Of a stretch of DNA of 64,000 nucleotides, positions 1-8,745 are shown one piece after another; within the stretch, counting starts at the first letter, position 1, and each line of letters opens with the position of its first letter. The notes under the pieces are model-generated. The model saw only the letters and a program-made list of their open reading frames with translations, was not told the origin of the DNA and made no database searches. Made by a program: the position numbers and the translations under genes. This DNA is from Caenimonas koreensis DSM 17982 (lineage in GTDB: Bacteria > Pseudomonadota > Gammaproteobacteria > Burkholderiales > Burkholderiaceae_C), in assembly GCF_009646335.1 (NCBI RefSeq), contig NZ_WJBU01000002.1, positions 124,001 to 188,000 on the forward strand, in the 5' to 3' direction.

Positions 1-62
1 GTCGGTTTAGGGCCATGCTGTCAGTCGCTCGAAAGCAATGATGGATCGCATTGCGTCTTTGC

Positions 63-84
63 GTTACCTAGTCTGTTTGGTAAC
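63..84. promoter_or_regulatory. 6-bp inverted repeat just upstream of the first gene
   Basis: GTTACC (63-68) and GGTAAC (79-84) form a perfect inverted repeat with a 10-nt spacer. It sits immediately before the AAAGGA ribosome-binding sequence of the gene starting at 100. It could be an operator or a small leader hairpin. At this length it could also be chance. Confidence 0.25.
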
Positions 85-99
85 CAAAGGAACACAGCA

Positions 100-1353
100 A
101 TGCCCTGGATCAATCCCCCGCCTGTCAGATACACCGACGCCCCGCAACGGCCTGTGCCGCCTCCCGAAGCCGCCGTGGTTGCGCGATTCGCCCGTGACCT
201 GACGTTGGCCAAGGCAAGCGATCGTTATCAGGTCGCGAAAATGCAGATGCGCGACAACCTGCGGGCAAGTGATCCGGCCTGGCGACCTGGCGCTGAGGAT
301 GTGTTCCTGGAACGACAAGCGGCGTCCATCGTCATCGACGGCATGGAGCGAGACCCTGAATATGGCCAATCGCGAGCGCTGCTTGTCAAACTTCGAGAAG
401 CAATGCTTGCGCCTTTGATCCCCATCAGCCAAGACGCAACCGTGGACGGAGGAATCATGCATGCGTTGAGTGCCGAACGCAGCCGTCGGTCCGGTGCGGT
501 CCTGCAACATCCTTTGTACCTGGAGATGGAGCAGCAGCTAGCCGCCAATCAAACTAGCGGCTTTGCGACCGCGGGCCTTGTGGCCATACATCAAGTTTCA
601 CTTATCGTCATTCGATTGATGCAATGCGAGCGACAAAGCGAGGCAGAGATCAATGCCATGAGGGCGATGGAAACCGTGGCGAGAGCGCGGATTGGTGACA
701 TTGCCGAGCAGAGCCAGTCGCAACCGTCGGCGCAGCCATCCGATGGCGTTGGCGCGAGCCCATCACGGCAATCCGGATTGCGGCACGCATTCGATCAGAT
801 ACTCGCGGCCGCGCTTACCCACCCCGGCATGCAGCAAGTAAAGGCCAACTTGAGTCGCGTCCATCCTGAATGGAGCCCCGCTGAGGTTGCCGAAAGCGCC
901 GAGTGGTGTGAAAGGTTCCACCTCCTCGATGAGTTCAAAAAAAAGGTCGACAACGGCCGCATCGATCCGGATGTTTTCGCTGATCTCGAGGGTTCGGTCC
1001 TGTTGCAGATCAACTGGACTACGGCCGGTAGTGCCAGCAACCAATTCGCGCAGACGTGCCAGTTGTCGAGGAACTTCGAGCAGCGCTATCAGCGCGCACG
1101 CGAAGAGCTGCTACAACTGGCACCGGCAACCCGCTCATTTCTCAGCGCCCAGCCGACGGTGACGCGCGCAGAAGCGGCGGCTGCTGTGGTCGACTCGGTT
1201 GTTCTTGACCTGTGTACCCAAATGCGAAGGGAAGCTCAAGGCGATGCCGTGCGCGTGGCCGCGACAGCCAGGTTCATGCTCACGATCGAAGTGAAGTACC
1301 CGCACCTTGTGAACCGCCTGCGAGAGCCCTTGCCTGAAGACCCGCGGCCCTGA
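100..1353 (+). CDS. Orphan hypothetical protein, helical, 417 aa
   Basis: I do not recognise this protein. It starts at ATG 100 behind AAAGGAACAC. There is no signal peptide and no membrane segment. The N-terminus is proline-rich, and the rest is charged and looks alpha-helical. A low-complexity Ser/Gln/Pro stretch at about residues 207-228 seems to join two helical halves. An A8 run at 937-944 lies in frame, unusual in such GC-rich DNA. It has no co-directional partner: the next gene converges on it. Its general character (cytosolic, helical, proline-rich start, no known domain) resembles the 838-aa orphan at 41.2 kb, but I could not establish homology by eye. It could be lineage-specific or horizontally acquired. 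Confidence 0.75.
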   Translation: MPWINPPPVRYTDAPQRPVPPPEAAVVARFARDLTLAKASDRYQVAKMQMRDNLRASDPAWRPGAEDVFLERQAASIVIDGMERDPEYGQSRALLVKLREAMLAPLIPISQDATVDGGIMHALSAERSRRSGAVLQHPLYLEMEQQLAANQTSGFATAGLVAIHQVSLIVIRLMQCERQSEAEINAMRAMETVARARIGDIAEQSQSQPSAQPSDGVGASPSRQSGLRHAFDQILAAALTHPGMQQVKANLSRVHPEWSPAEVAESAEWCERFHLLDEFKKKVDNGRIDPDVFADLEGSVLLQINWTTAGSASNQFAQTCQLSRNFEQRYQRAREELLQLAPATRSFLSAQPTVTRAEAAAAVVDSVVLDLCTQMRREAQGDAVRVAATARFMLTIEVKYPHLVNRLREPLPEDPRP

Positions 1354-1369
1354 AAAGCAGGACACGCTT

Positions 1370-1393
1370 GCGGCGGCGTTAACGCGCCGCCGC
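1370..1393. terminator. Hairpin between convergent genes
   Basis: GCGGCGGCG (1370-1378) pairs perfectly with CGCCGCCGC (1385-1393) around a 6-nt loop. The hairpin lies at the meeting point of the plus-strand orphan gene and the minus-strand DMT gene, whose stop codon (1379-1381) falls in the loop. No T-tract follows on either strand, so termination is an inference from position. Confidence 0.4.
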
Positions 1394-2299
1394 CCGGCTC
1401 ACCACATAGATCCCGGCCACCACCAGCACCGTTCCCGCGGCAATCCACGCGGTGAACGGCTCACCCAGCAGCACGACGCCCATCAGGATCGTCGAGAGCG
1501 GCCCGACCATGCCGATCTGCGCGGACAGCGCCGGGCCGATTCGCTCGATGGCCATCATCACCATCAGCACGGGCACGGCGGTGCAGAACACCGCATTGAA
1601 GACCGACAGCCAGATGACTTCAGGCGCAACGACGAACGCGCTCGCTATGGGCCGCAGCAGCACGAACTGCGCGATGCAACAGATGCACGCGACCGTCGTC
1701 GCCAAACCCACCAGGCGCAGTGACCCCAGCCGCTTGACGAGCTGGCCGCTGTACACCAGGTACACCGCGTACGTCATGGCGCTCGCGAACACGAGCGCCG
1801 CGCCCAGCGCTACATGGCTGCCTGCTATCGATATCTCGTGGCTGAACACCAGCACACAACCTGAATAGCTCAGCGCCATGCCAAGCACATGTGCAAGGCG
1901 CACGGGCTTGCGATACAGCACCCAGGCCAAGAGCAGCACCAGCGTCGGGTTGAGGTACAGGATCAGCCGCTCAAGCGACGCCGTGATGTACTGCAGCCCC
2001 GCAAAGTCGAGAAAGCTCGACAGGTAGTAGCCACTGAATCCCAGCCCGGCAACGCCCAGCCAGTCAGCGCGCGTGAGCGGCGCCTTGCCGCGCCCGCTCC
2101 ACCACGCCATCGCCAGGAACATCGGCAGTGCGAACAGCATGCGAAACATCAACAGCATCACCGCGTCCACGCCGTAGCGGTAGCCGAGCTTCACGATGAT
2201 CGCCTTGCCGCTGAACGCGATCGCGCCCACCAGCGCCAGGATGACGCCCGTGCCGAAATGCGGATTCGACGTCGTATTACTCAAACGCGTCAATGACAT
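1379..2299 (-). CDS. EamA/DMT-family membrane transporter
   Basis: A 306-aa polytopic membrane protein of the drug/metabolite transporter superfamily, usually an efflux permease for amino acids or other small metabolites. About ten hydrophobic segments are arranged as two EamA halves. Residues 18-35 carry the typical first helix, and conserved glycine-rich helices recur in the second half (about 160-300). Length is normal for the family. The start ATG lies 23 bp inside the end of the upstream HDAC-fold gene, so the two are probably co-transcribed and translationally coupled. Substrate cannot be told. A second DMT gene lies at 61.7 kb. Confidence 0.85.
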   Translation of the reverse strand: MSLTRLSNTTSNPHFGTGVILALVGAIAFSGKAIIVKLGYRYGVDAVMLLMFRMLFALPMFLAMAWWSGRGKAPLTRADWLGVAGLGFSGYYLSSFLDFAGLQYITASLERLILYLNPTLVLLLAWVLYRKPVRLAHVLGMALSYSGCVLVFSHEISIAGSHVALGAALVFASAMTYAVYLVYSGQLVKRLGSLRLVGLATTVACICCIAQFVLLRPIASAFVVAPEVIWLSVFNAVFCTAVPVLMVMMAIERIGPALSAQIGMVGPLSTILMGVVLLGEPFTAWIAAGTVLVVAGIYVVSRAAAR

Positions 2300-3308
2300 T
2301 GACGGCGTTCACGCCCAGCTGCGCCGCCGCATAGCCGCCTTCGAGGATGAACACTGCGGGCAAGCCCAGCCGCTTCAGGCGCTCGCCCAGGCGGCTGTAG
2401 TCAGCCGTGGAGAGCTTGAACTTCGAGATCGGGTCGCCTTCGAACGTGTCGAGGCCGAGCGAGACGACGAGTGCGTCGGCGCGATGGCGCACGATGCGTT
2501 CGCATGCCACTTCAAGCGCAGCGAACCAGCGGTCGGCCGGTGTGCCTGCTGGCATCGGCAGGTTCAGGTTGAACCCTTCACCCGCGCCATGACCGCGCTC
2601 GTCGGCATGGCCCAGGTAGAACGGATATTCCGTGAGCGGATCGCCATGCAGGCTCACGAAGAGCACGTCGGCGCGGTCGTAAAAAATCTCCTGCGTGCCA
2701 TTGCCGTGGTGGAAGTCCACATCAAGAATCGCGACGCGCTCGCAACCACCATCGCGCAATGCCTGCGCAGCAACCGCAGCGTTGTTCAGGAAGCAATAGC
2801 CGCCCATGAAGTCGGCCCCGGCATGATGGCCCGGCGGTCGCGTTGCGCAGAACACGCCACGCTCGCCTTGCCCGATCAATTGCGCGGCATGGGCAGCGGC
2901 ATCTGCGGCTTGCTTGATCACGCGCCACGTGCCCTCCACGAGCGGCGTGCCGTTGTCCATCGAATACAGCCCGAGCTTCGCGATGAAATTGACCGGCTCC
3001 ACATCGCTGCGAAGCCCGCGCACGGGCCACACTGAAGGGAAGGGTTGCACAGCGGCATTCGCAGTGTCGAGCGCGCCCCACTGTTGCCAGGCAGTTTCAA
3101 GAAATTGCAGGTAGCGCGGTGTGTGGATGCGCGCCAGCACGGCCCGGCTATCGGCAGCGGGTGTGCGCACATCGTGGCCTCGCAACGCCAGCTGTGCCTG
3201 CACGTAGTGCGCACGCGCGGGCTTTTCGAAACAGGGCACCAGTTCACCGCGATAGAACTCGCTGGCAGGCGCGTGGCCTTCATGCAAATTGCCGAAGAAC
3301 GTGATCAC
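2277..3308 (-). CDS. HDAC-fold deacetylase, acetylpolyamine amidohydrolase type
   Basis: Zinc-dependent deacetylase of the histone-deacetylase/acetylpolyamine-amidohydrolase superfamily, 343 aa. Visible motifs are the His pair in RPPGHHAG (about 157-164), the substrate-channel motif GGYCFLNNAAVAA (about 169-181), and the zinc-ligand segment DVDFHHGNGT (196-205) with Asp198 and His200. The N-terminal GELVPCFEKPARA block is typical of acetylpolyamine amidohydrolases, so removal of acetyl groups from polyamines or related amines is the best guess. I chose GTG 3308 because it begins the conserved N-terminus seven bases after the DUF3422 stop. A longer reading to 3449 would only add non-conserved residues inside that upstream gene. 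Likely operon with DUF3422 and the DMT exporter. Confidence 0.85.
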   Translation of the reverse strand: MITFFGNLHEGHAPASEFYRGELVPCFEKPARAHYVQAQLALRGHDVRTPAADSRAVLARIHTPRYLQFLETAWQQWGALDTANAAVQPFPSVWPVRGLRSDVEPVNFIAKLGLYSMDNGTPLVEGTWRVIKQAADAAAHAAQLIGQGERGVFCATRPPGHHAGADFMGGYCFLNNAAVAAQALRDGGCERVAILDVDFHHGNGTQEIFYDRADVLFVSLHGDPLTEYPFYLGHADERGHGAGEGFNLNLPMPAGTPADRWFAALEVACERIVRHRADALVVSLGLDTFEGDPISKFKLSTADYSRLGERLKRLGLPAVFILEGGYAAAQLGVNAVNVIDAFE

Positions 3309-3315
3309 GGCCGGC

Positions 3316-4599
3316 TCACTCGCCGAACACGCGGTTGTGCAGGCGTCGCATCGACCACCATGCGCCCAGCGCGACGAAAGGAATCGCCACGGCTGCAGTG
3401 GTCTCGGGGCTGAAGGGCCAGCCCACTGCATGCGCGCCCTTGGCCACATAGCTGACCAGCCCCACGATGTAGTACGTGATAGCCGCGACGGACAGGCTCT
3501 CCACCGTTGCCTGCATCTTCAGCTGCAAGCCCTGGCGCGTGTTCATGGTGGCGAGCAACGCCTGGCTGCTTTGCTGCTGCTCGATCTCCACGCGCGTGCG
3601 CAGCAAGTTGCTGATGCGCGAAACGCGTTGCGACAGCGCATCTTGCCGGCGGGTTGCCCATTCGCAGGTGGCGCGTGCGGGCGACAGGCGGCGCTCCATG
3701 AATTCACCAATCGTCTGCAAGCCGGCCAAGCGCGATTCGCCGATGTCGGCGATGCGCCTGTCCACCAGTTCGAAGTACGCAGCGCTTGCTGAAAACCGTG
3801 AGTGCGTGGCCGCGTACTGGCTCTCTACTTCGCCGGCCAGCTTCGTGAGGCGGTCGAGCAGTTGCGGCTCTTCGTGGCTGCCTGCAACGCGGATCGCGCC
3901 GGCAAGCTCGGCCAGCTCGCGTTCGGCATAGGCGAGCACGCCCGACGCCTCGCGCGCTGCGGGCAGGCCCAGCAGCGCAGCCATGCGATAGGTGTCGATC
4001 TCCACCAGCTGCTGCACCAGGCGGCCAAGCCGTCGCGGCGTGACAGAGCCCGCGAGCAGCACCATGCGTGAATAGCCGTCGGGGTGAATGGTGAAGTCGG
4101 TGTACACCTCGCCATGGCCGTCAGCCACGGTGGACGCAACAAGCGTCTCTTCCTTGAGCACATGCTTGACCAGCGACGGGTCTTCCATCGAGTTCGCGGG
4201 CAGCACCCACAGGTTCAGCGCGGCGAGGCATTCACCTGGCAGCTTCTCAAACCAGTCGCGCGGCGCCGAGTCAGCAGCAATGAGCGGCTCGCGCTCACCG
4301 AAGCCGGCCACGTCGATCGGGCGCGAGAAACTCCAGGTCACGAATTCGGTATGCATCTCCCAGCGCAGGCGCCAGCCGCCCATGTCCATGCGGATGTGCG
4401 TGCTCTTCGCGTCGGGCAGTGGCAGGTGATGGTCACGCAGCAACGCCGCAATGTGCGCGCGGCTGGCTTCGCGCTGCGCACCATCGGCGAGCATGACCAG
4501 GTGCGAGATCGCAAGCGGCCCGGCCATCGCCTCGGGTGGGCGCGCGTGGATCTCGTTGTGAAGCGCGATGCGTTGCGGATGGCTGGTGATCTGCGGCAT
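3316..4599 (-). CDS. DUF3422 family membrane-anchored protein
   Basis: 427 aa. The opening MPQITSHPQRIALHNEIHAR block and the central, helical, coiled-coil-like region are characteristic of DUF3422, a proteobacterial family of unknown function. Two hydrophobic segments near the C-terminus (about residues 355-375 and 390-410) suggest a membrane anchor with a large cytoplasmic N-terminal part. A good ribosome-binding site, GAGAGGGAAAC, precedes ATG 4599. It is the first gene of a probable three-gene operon: DUF3422, HDAC-fold enzyme, DMT exporter. No reaction can be assigned. Confidence 0.85.
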   Translation of the reverse strand: MPQITSHPQRIALHNEIHARPPEAMAGPLAISHLVMLADGAQREASRAHIAALLRDHHLPLPDAKSTHIRMDMGGWRLRWEMHTEFVTWSFSRPIDVAGFGEREPLIAADSAPRDWFEKLPGECLAALNLWVLPANSMEDPSLVKHVLKEETLVASTVADGHGEVYTDFTIHPDGYSRMVLLAGSVTPRRLGRLVQQLVEIDTYRMAALLGLPAAREASGVLAYAERELAELAGAIRVAGSHEEPQLLDRLTKLAGEVESQYAATHSRFSASAAYFELVDRRIADIGESRLAGLQTIGEFMERRLSPARATCEWATRRQDALSQRVSRISNLLRTRVEIEQQQSSQALLATMNTRQGLQLKMQATVESLSVAAITYYIVGLVSYVAKGAHAVGWPFSPETTAAVAIPFVALGAWWSMRRLHNRVFGE

Positions 4600-4652
4600 G
4601 TTTCCCTCTCAGCGCATTGTGGCGCAGCTGGGTTGATCCGGCATGCAGCCAT

Positions 4653-4710
4653 GAGAAAAGGCGCCCCCAGGCGCCTTCTCAGAAGAAAGGCGCCCGCAGG
4701 CGCCTTTTCT
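4653..4710 (-). terminator. Two tandem rho-independent terminators after tctA
   Basis: Read on the minus strand, two successive GGCGCC...GGCGCC hairpins follow the tctA stop codon. The first (4704 down to 4689) is followed by TTTCTTCT and the second (4675 down to 4660) by TTTTCTC. The two units are near copies, so the pair looks like a duplicated terminator insulating tctBA from the DUF3422 operon. Confidence 0.8.
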
Positions 4711-4731
4711 TGGGGGGGTGCTGCGCGAGCG

Positions 4732-6243
4732 TCAGTCCTCGACGAAGGCTTCCTCGCGCTTGGCCTTGATCGACGGCAACGCGACGATCACCACCAGCAA
4801 CGCCGCAGCGATCAACAAGCCGGCCGACAGCGGACGCGTGACGAAAACGCTCCAGTCGCCACGCGAGAGCAGCAGCGCGCGACGCAGGTTTTCTTCCATC
4901 ATCGGCCCGAGGATGAAGCCGAGCAGCAACGGCGCCGGCTCGCAACCGAGCTTGATGAACGTGTAGCCCACCACGCCGAAGATGCCCACCATCCACACGT
5001 CGAACGTGTTGTTGTTGGTCGAGTAAACGCCGATGGCGCAGAACAGCACGATGGCAGGGAACAGCCAGCGATAAGGCACTGTGAGCAGCTTGATCCACAT
5101 GCCGATCAGCGGCAGGTTCAGGATGATCAGCATCAGGTTGCCCAGCCACATCGAGGCGATCAGGCCCCAGAACAGCTGCGGGTTGCTCGTCATCACCTGC
5201 GGGCCAGGCTGGATGTTGTGGATGGTCATGGCACCCACCATCAGCGCCATCACGGCGTTGGGTGGAATACCCAGCGTGAGCAGCGGAATGAACGACGTCT
5301 GTGCACCGGCGTTGTTGGCTGCTTCAGGCGCTGCAACGCCGCGAATGTTGCCCTTGCCGAAAGGCACTTCACCGGGCTGCAGCTTCGTCTTCTTTTCGAC
5401 TGTGTACGCAGCGAAGGCCGCCAGCAAGGCGCCGCCGCCAGGCAGGATGCCCAGTGCCGAGCCCAAGGCAGTGCCACGCAACACGGCGGGAATCATTCGC
5501 TTGAAGTCTTCCTTCGTCGGCATCAGGCCCTTGACCTTGCCGGTGAACACCTCACGGTGCTCGGACGACTTCGACAGGTTGCTGATGATTTCGCCGTAGC
5601 CAAAGACGCCCATGGCGATGGTGATGAAGCCGATGCCGTCGGTCAGTTCGGGGATGTCGAACGAGTAGCGCGCGACGCCCGAATTCACGTCGGTGCCGAT
5701 CAGGCCGAGCAGCAGGCCCAGCACGATCATGGCAATCGCCTTGATCAGCGAGCCCGACGCCAGCACCACCGCGCCGATCAGGCCCAGGATCATCAGCGAG
5801 AAGTATTCGGCAGGGCCGAACTTGAACGCGACTTCCGTCAGCGGCGCTGCGAACGCAGCGAGGATCAGCGTGCCGACGCAGCCGGCGAAGAACGAGCCAA
5901 GGCCCGCCGCTGCGAGCGCAGGGCCTGCGCGGCCCTGCCTTGCCATTTGATAGCCATCGATCACTGTGACCACTGACGATGACTCACCCGGCAAGTTCAC
6001 CAGGATGGCGGTGGTGGAGCCGCCGTACTGCGCGCCGTAATAGATGCCGGCGAGCATGATCAGCGCGGACACAGGCGGCAGTGCGTAGGTTGCAGGCAGC
6101 AGCATCGCGATGGTTGCCACCGGGCCAATGCCCGGGAGCACGCCGATCAGCGTGCCCAGCAGGCAGCCGATGAAGCAATACAGCAGGTTGATCGGTGTGA
6201 ATGCGACGCCGAAGCCGATCGCAAGGTTGGCAAAGAGATCCAT
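4732..6243 (-). CDS. tctA: Tripartite tricarboxylate transporter, large membrane subunit TctA
   Basis: The large membrane subunit (503 aa) of a TTT-family transporter, which takes up tricarboxylates and related organic acids with a periplasmic TctC-type binding protein. About twelve hydrophobic segments are visible. The two family-defining glycine/proline loops are present: GVLPGIGP (34-41) and GILPGGGALLAAF (265-277). ATG 6243 begins the conserved MDLFANLAIG start with an AAGGA site upstream; the open frame extends further but that part is not conserved. It follows tctB with a 16-bp gap. No tctC gene is in the window, so the binding partner must lie elsewhere. Substrate is unknown. Confidence 0.93.
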   Translation of the reverse strand: MDLFANLAIGFGVAFTPINLLYCFIGCLLGTLIGVLPGIGPVATIAMLLPATYALPPVSALIMLAGIYYGAQYGGSTTAILVNLPGESSSVVTVIDGYQMARQGRAGPALAAAGLGSFFAGCVGTLILAAFAAPLTEVAFKFGPAEYFSLMILGLIGAVVLASGSLIKAIAMIVLGLLLGLIGTDVNSGVARYSFDIPELTDGIGFITIAMGVFGYGEIISNLSKSSEHREVFTGKVKGLMPTKEDFKRMIPAVLRGTALGSALGILPGGGALLAAFAAYTVEKKTKLQPGEVPFGKGNIRGVAAPEAANNAGAQTSFIPLLTLGIPPNAVMALMVGAMTIHNIQPGPQVMTSNPQLFWGLIASMWLGNLMLIILNLPLIGMWIKLLTVPYRWLFPAIVLFCAIGVYSTNNNTFDVWMVGIFGVVGYTFIKLGCEPAPLLLGFILGPMMEENLRRALLLSRGDWSVFVTRPLSAGLLIAAALLVVIVALPSIKAKREEAFVED

Positions 6244-6259
6244 GAGGTGTGTCCTTCCT

Positions 6260-6748
6260 TCAGCCGGTGATGAAGGTCGGCCAGACCGGGAACTGCAGCT
6301 TGAGCAGGACGATGAACGCGAGGTAGCTGCCAATGGCCAGCACCGTGGCGAGAATCACGTTCTCTTTCCAGCTGAACTCCTCGCCGGCCAGGCTGGCCAC
6401 GAAGGTCAGCCCGTAGATGCCGACGATCATGCCCATGGCCGGCAGCTTGATGCTGGGCAGGCCGCCCAGCAGGATGCCGAACAGCAAGTTGGCCGCGATG
6501 ATGAAGCACAGGGGCTTCCAGGCCCACGCGCCGATGGGCTCGCCGTCTTCGGTTTCAACCACCAGGGCTTCGAACACGATGAAGGCACCCAACGCCGTCA
6601 GCAGGATGCCCAGCACAAGCGGGAAGTACCCGGGCCCCATGCGTGCACCTTCGCCAATGGTGTAGGTGGTTGCGCCCCACGCGAAGGCGATGCCGACCAC
6701 CATGAACATGAGGCCGGAGTAGAAGTCTTGTTGACTCTTGATCTTCAC
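6260..6748 (-). CDS. tctB: Tripartite tricarboxylate transporter, small membrane subunit TctB
   Basis: 162 aa with four hydrophobic segments, the expected size and topology for TctB, the small integral membrane subunit that accompanies TctA. The N-terminal QDFYSGLMFMVVGIAF segment and the following RMGPGYFPLVLG motif are typical. Translation starts at GTG 6748 with a clear AGGAG ribosome-binding site eight bases upstream. It is the first gene of the tctBA pair. The 147 bp upstream, towards the PilB/GspE-like gene, must hold any promoter; I see no strong -35/-10 pair there. Confidence 0.9.
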   Translation of the reverse strand: MKIKSQQDFYSGLMFMVVGIAFAWGATTYTIGEGARMGPGYFPLVLGILLTALGAFIVFEALVVETEDGEPIGAWAWKPLCFIIAANLLFGILLGGLPSIKLPAMGMIVGIYGLTFVASLAGEEFSWKENVILATVLAIGSYLAFIVLLKLQFPVWPTFITG

Positions 6749-6895
6749 GCGCTGTCTCCTCGGAAGAATATTCGTGGCGCGATTGTGGTGGCGAAAGGCC
6801 TCATCCCCGTTGTGGGTTACACCTACGCGGGTGCCGCCGGATGGCCGACCTGGCCTGCAACGACGGCCCTCCCTGGCCCTCCCGGGCCCGCCCGG

Positions 6896-8695
6896 CTATT
6901 CGAGCGGCGGGGTGGCCGTGAGGATTTCTTCGAGGGTCGTGATGCCCTCGGCCACGCGCAGCGCACCGGCCAGCCTCAGCGGGCGCATGCCATCGGCCAC
7001 CGCCTGGCGGCGCAAGGCGTCGATGCTCGGCTCGGTGTTGAGCTTTTCCTTGAACGCTTCGTTGACCGTCATCAGCTCGTACAGGCCTGTGCGGCCGAGA
7101 AAGCCCGTCATGCGGCAGTCAATGCAGCCCACGGCCTTGTACGGGCGGAAGGCGCCGGTGATCTTCCAGGGCTTGACGCTCGCGTCGAGCGCTTCGCGCG
7201 TCGCGTGTTCGTCGGGCACCTTGCACTGCTTGCACAGCGTGCGCACCAATCGCTGCGCCAGCACGCCGAGCATCGTGGCATTGATCAGGTAGGGCGGTAT
7301 GCCCAGCTCCATCAGGCGCGAGATGGCCGACGGTGCGTCGTTCGTGTGCAGCGTTGAGAACACGAGGTGGCCCGTGAGCGCGGCCTGCACCGCCATTTCG
7401 GCGGTGGCCAGGTCGCGGATTTCGCCGACCATGATGATGTCCGGGTCCTGCCGCATCAGCGCGCGCAGGCCTTCGGCGAATCCGAAGTCCAGCTGCGTCT
7501 GCACCTGCGTCTGGTTGAAAGACGGCTCGATCATTTCGATCGGGTCTTCCACGGTGCTGACGTTCACCTCTTCGGTGGCAATGCGCTTGAGCGTGGAATA
7601 GAGCGTGGTCGTCTTGCCGGCGCCTGTCGGGCCGGTCACTAGGATGATGCCGTAGGGCCGCTTGACGAGGCCTTCCCAGCGCTCGGCGTCGTGCTGCGCA
7701 AAGCCCAGTGCGTCGAGGTCTTTCACAGCCGTGTCGGGGTCGAAGATCCGCATCACCATCTTCTCGCCGAAGGCGGTGGGCAGCGTGGACAGGCGCATTT
7801 CAACTTCGTCGCCGCGCGGGTTGCGCGTCTTGATGCGGCCGTCCTGCGGGCGGCGCTTTTCAACCACGTCCATGCGACCCAGCAGCTTGATGCGCGCGAT
7901 CATGGCGTTGAGCACGCCCATGGGCATCTGGTAGACCGGATGCAGCACACCGTCGATGCGAAAGCGGATCACGCCCTGCTCGCGCCGGGGCTCCAGGTGG
8001 ATGTCGCTGGCGCGCTGGTCGAACGCGTAGGTCCATAACCAGTCCACCACCTGCACGACGCCCTGGTCGTTGGCATCGAGCGTCTTTTTGTTGCCCAACT
8101 CGACGAGCTGTTCGAACGTGGCGCCGCTGGAGCTGGCGCCGGCCTTCTGGGCATTGCGCACCGACTTGGCGAGCGCGAAGAATTCAGCGGTATAGCGATG
8201 GATGTCCTGCGGATTGGCAACAACGCGGCGCACCGAGCGGCGAGACTGCCGCTCGACTTCACTCACCCAATCGACGAGGAATGGCTCGGCCGTGGCCACG
8301 ACAACTTCCGATGGCGTGACTTGCACCGGCAGCACGTGGTGGCGCTCGGCGTAGGCCGCGCTCATCGAGTCGGCCACCTTGCCCACATCGACCTTCAGCG
8401 GATCGATGCGCAGGTAGACCAGCCCCGCCTTGCCTGCGATGTACTGCGTGAGCATCTCGATGTCGAGCGACTTGCCGTCGCTGGCCCGCGCCATGGCTAC
8501 GGCCGCCAGCCGCACGAGTGGCTGCTGCGAGCTTTCTGCCTGCGAGCAGCGGGCGATGGTGCGCTTGGCTTCTTCGCCGGTGATGACGTTGTCCATCGCC
8601 AGCCACTCGACCACCGTGCGCCAGTCCAGCGGGCCCTGGAATGCGGGCGGATGCATGGCTTTGCCAGCAGTCTTGGGTCGGGCAACAGTGCTCAT
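6896..8695 (-). CDS. Solitary GspE/PilB/PulE-family secretion ATPase
   Basis: A 599-aa hexameric ATPase of the type II secretion/type IV pilus assembly class. An N-terminal MshEN-like region (about 20-170) precedes the catalytic core: Walker A GPTGAGKTTT (355-364), Walker B DPDIIMVGEIRD (417-428), a His-box around STLHTND (447-453), and a zinc-binding Cys pair set (C488, C491, C524, C527). The protein appears full length and active. No pilin, platform protein or secretin gene is nearby, so its machine is unknown; it may be a paralogue serving a distant pilus locus or a role with its neighbour, the spermidine-synthase-like protein. Its start lies in a 14-bp tandem triplication (see the repeat at 8692-8723). 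Confidence 0.9.
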   Translation of the reverse strand: MSTVARPKTAGKAMHPPAFQGPLDWRTVVEWLAMDNVITGEEAKRTIARCSQAESSQQPLVRLAAVAMARASDGKSLDIEMLTQYIAGKAGLVYLRIDPLKVDVGKVADSMSAAYAERHHVLPVQVTPSEVVVATAEPFLVDWVSEVERQSRRSVRRVVANPQDIHRYTAEFFALAKSVRNAQKAGASSSGATFEQLVELGNKKTLDANDQGVVQVVDWLWTYAFDQRASDIHLEPRREQGVIRFRIDGVLHPVYQMPMGVLNAMIARIKLLGRMDVVEKRRPQDGRIKTRNPRGDEVEMRLSTLPTAFGEKMVMRIFDPDTAVKDLDALGFAQHDAERWEGLVKRPYGIILVTGPTGAGKTTTLYSTLKRIATEEVNVSTVEDPIEMIEPSFNQTQVQTQLDFGFAEGLRALMRQDPDIIMVGEIRDLATAEMAVQAALTGHLVFSTLHTNDAPSAISRLMELGIPPYLINATMLGVLAQRLVRTLCKQCKVPDEHATREALDASVKPWKITGAFRPYKAVGCIDCRMTGFLGRTGLYELMTVNEAFKEKLNTEPSIDALRRQAVADGMRPLRLAGALRVAEGITTLEEILTATPPLE

Positions 8696-8723
8696 CGGGC
8701 GGTGCTCATCGGACAGTGCTCAT
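8692..8723 (-). repeat. Triplicated start site with two 5-codon upstream ORFs
   Basis: On the minus strand the sequence ATGAGCAC recurs at 8723, 8709 and 8695, spaced exactly 14 nt. The last copy is the start of the secretion ATPase. The first two encode MSTVR-stop (8723-8706) and MSTAR-stop (8709-8692). Each ends in CGATGA, so its TGA overlaps the ATG of the next unit by two bases. The result is a chain of two mini-ORFs feeding the real start, and a slippage-prone tandem array. It may modulate translation; this is inference. Confidence 0.6.
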
Positions 8724-8745
8724 GGAGCTCAGGTTTTTCATGCGT

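Noticed and set aside
3309..3449. N-terminal extension of the HDAC-fold gene to an ATG at 3449
   Set aside because: It would overlap the DUF3422 gene by 134 bp with non-conserved residues; GTG 3308 fits the family N-terminus.
4084..5976. Long plus-strand open frame (630 codons) opposite DUF3422 and tctA
   Set aside because: It is antisense to two clear membrane-protein genes, has His/Arg/Gln-rich composition typical of GC-rich shadow frames and no family motif.
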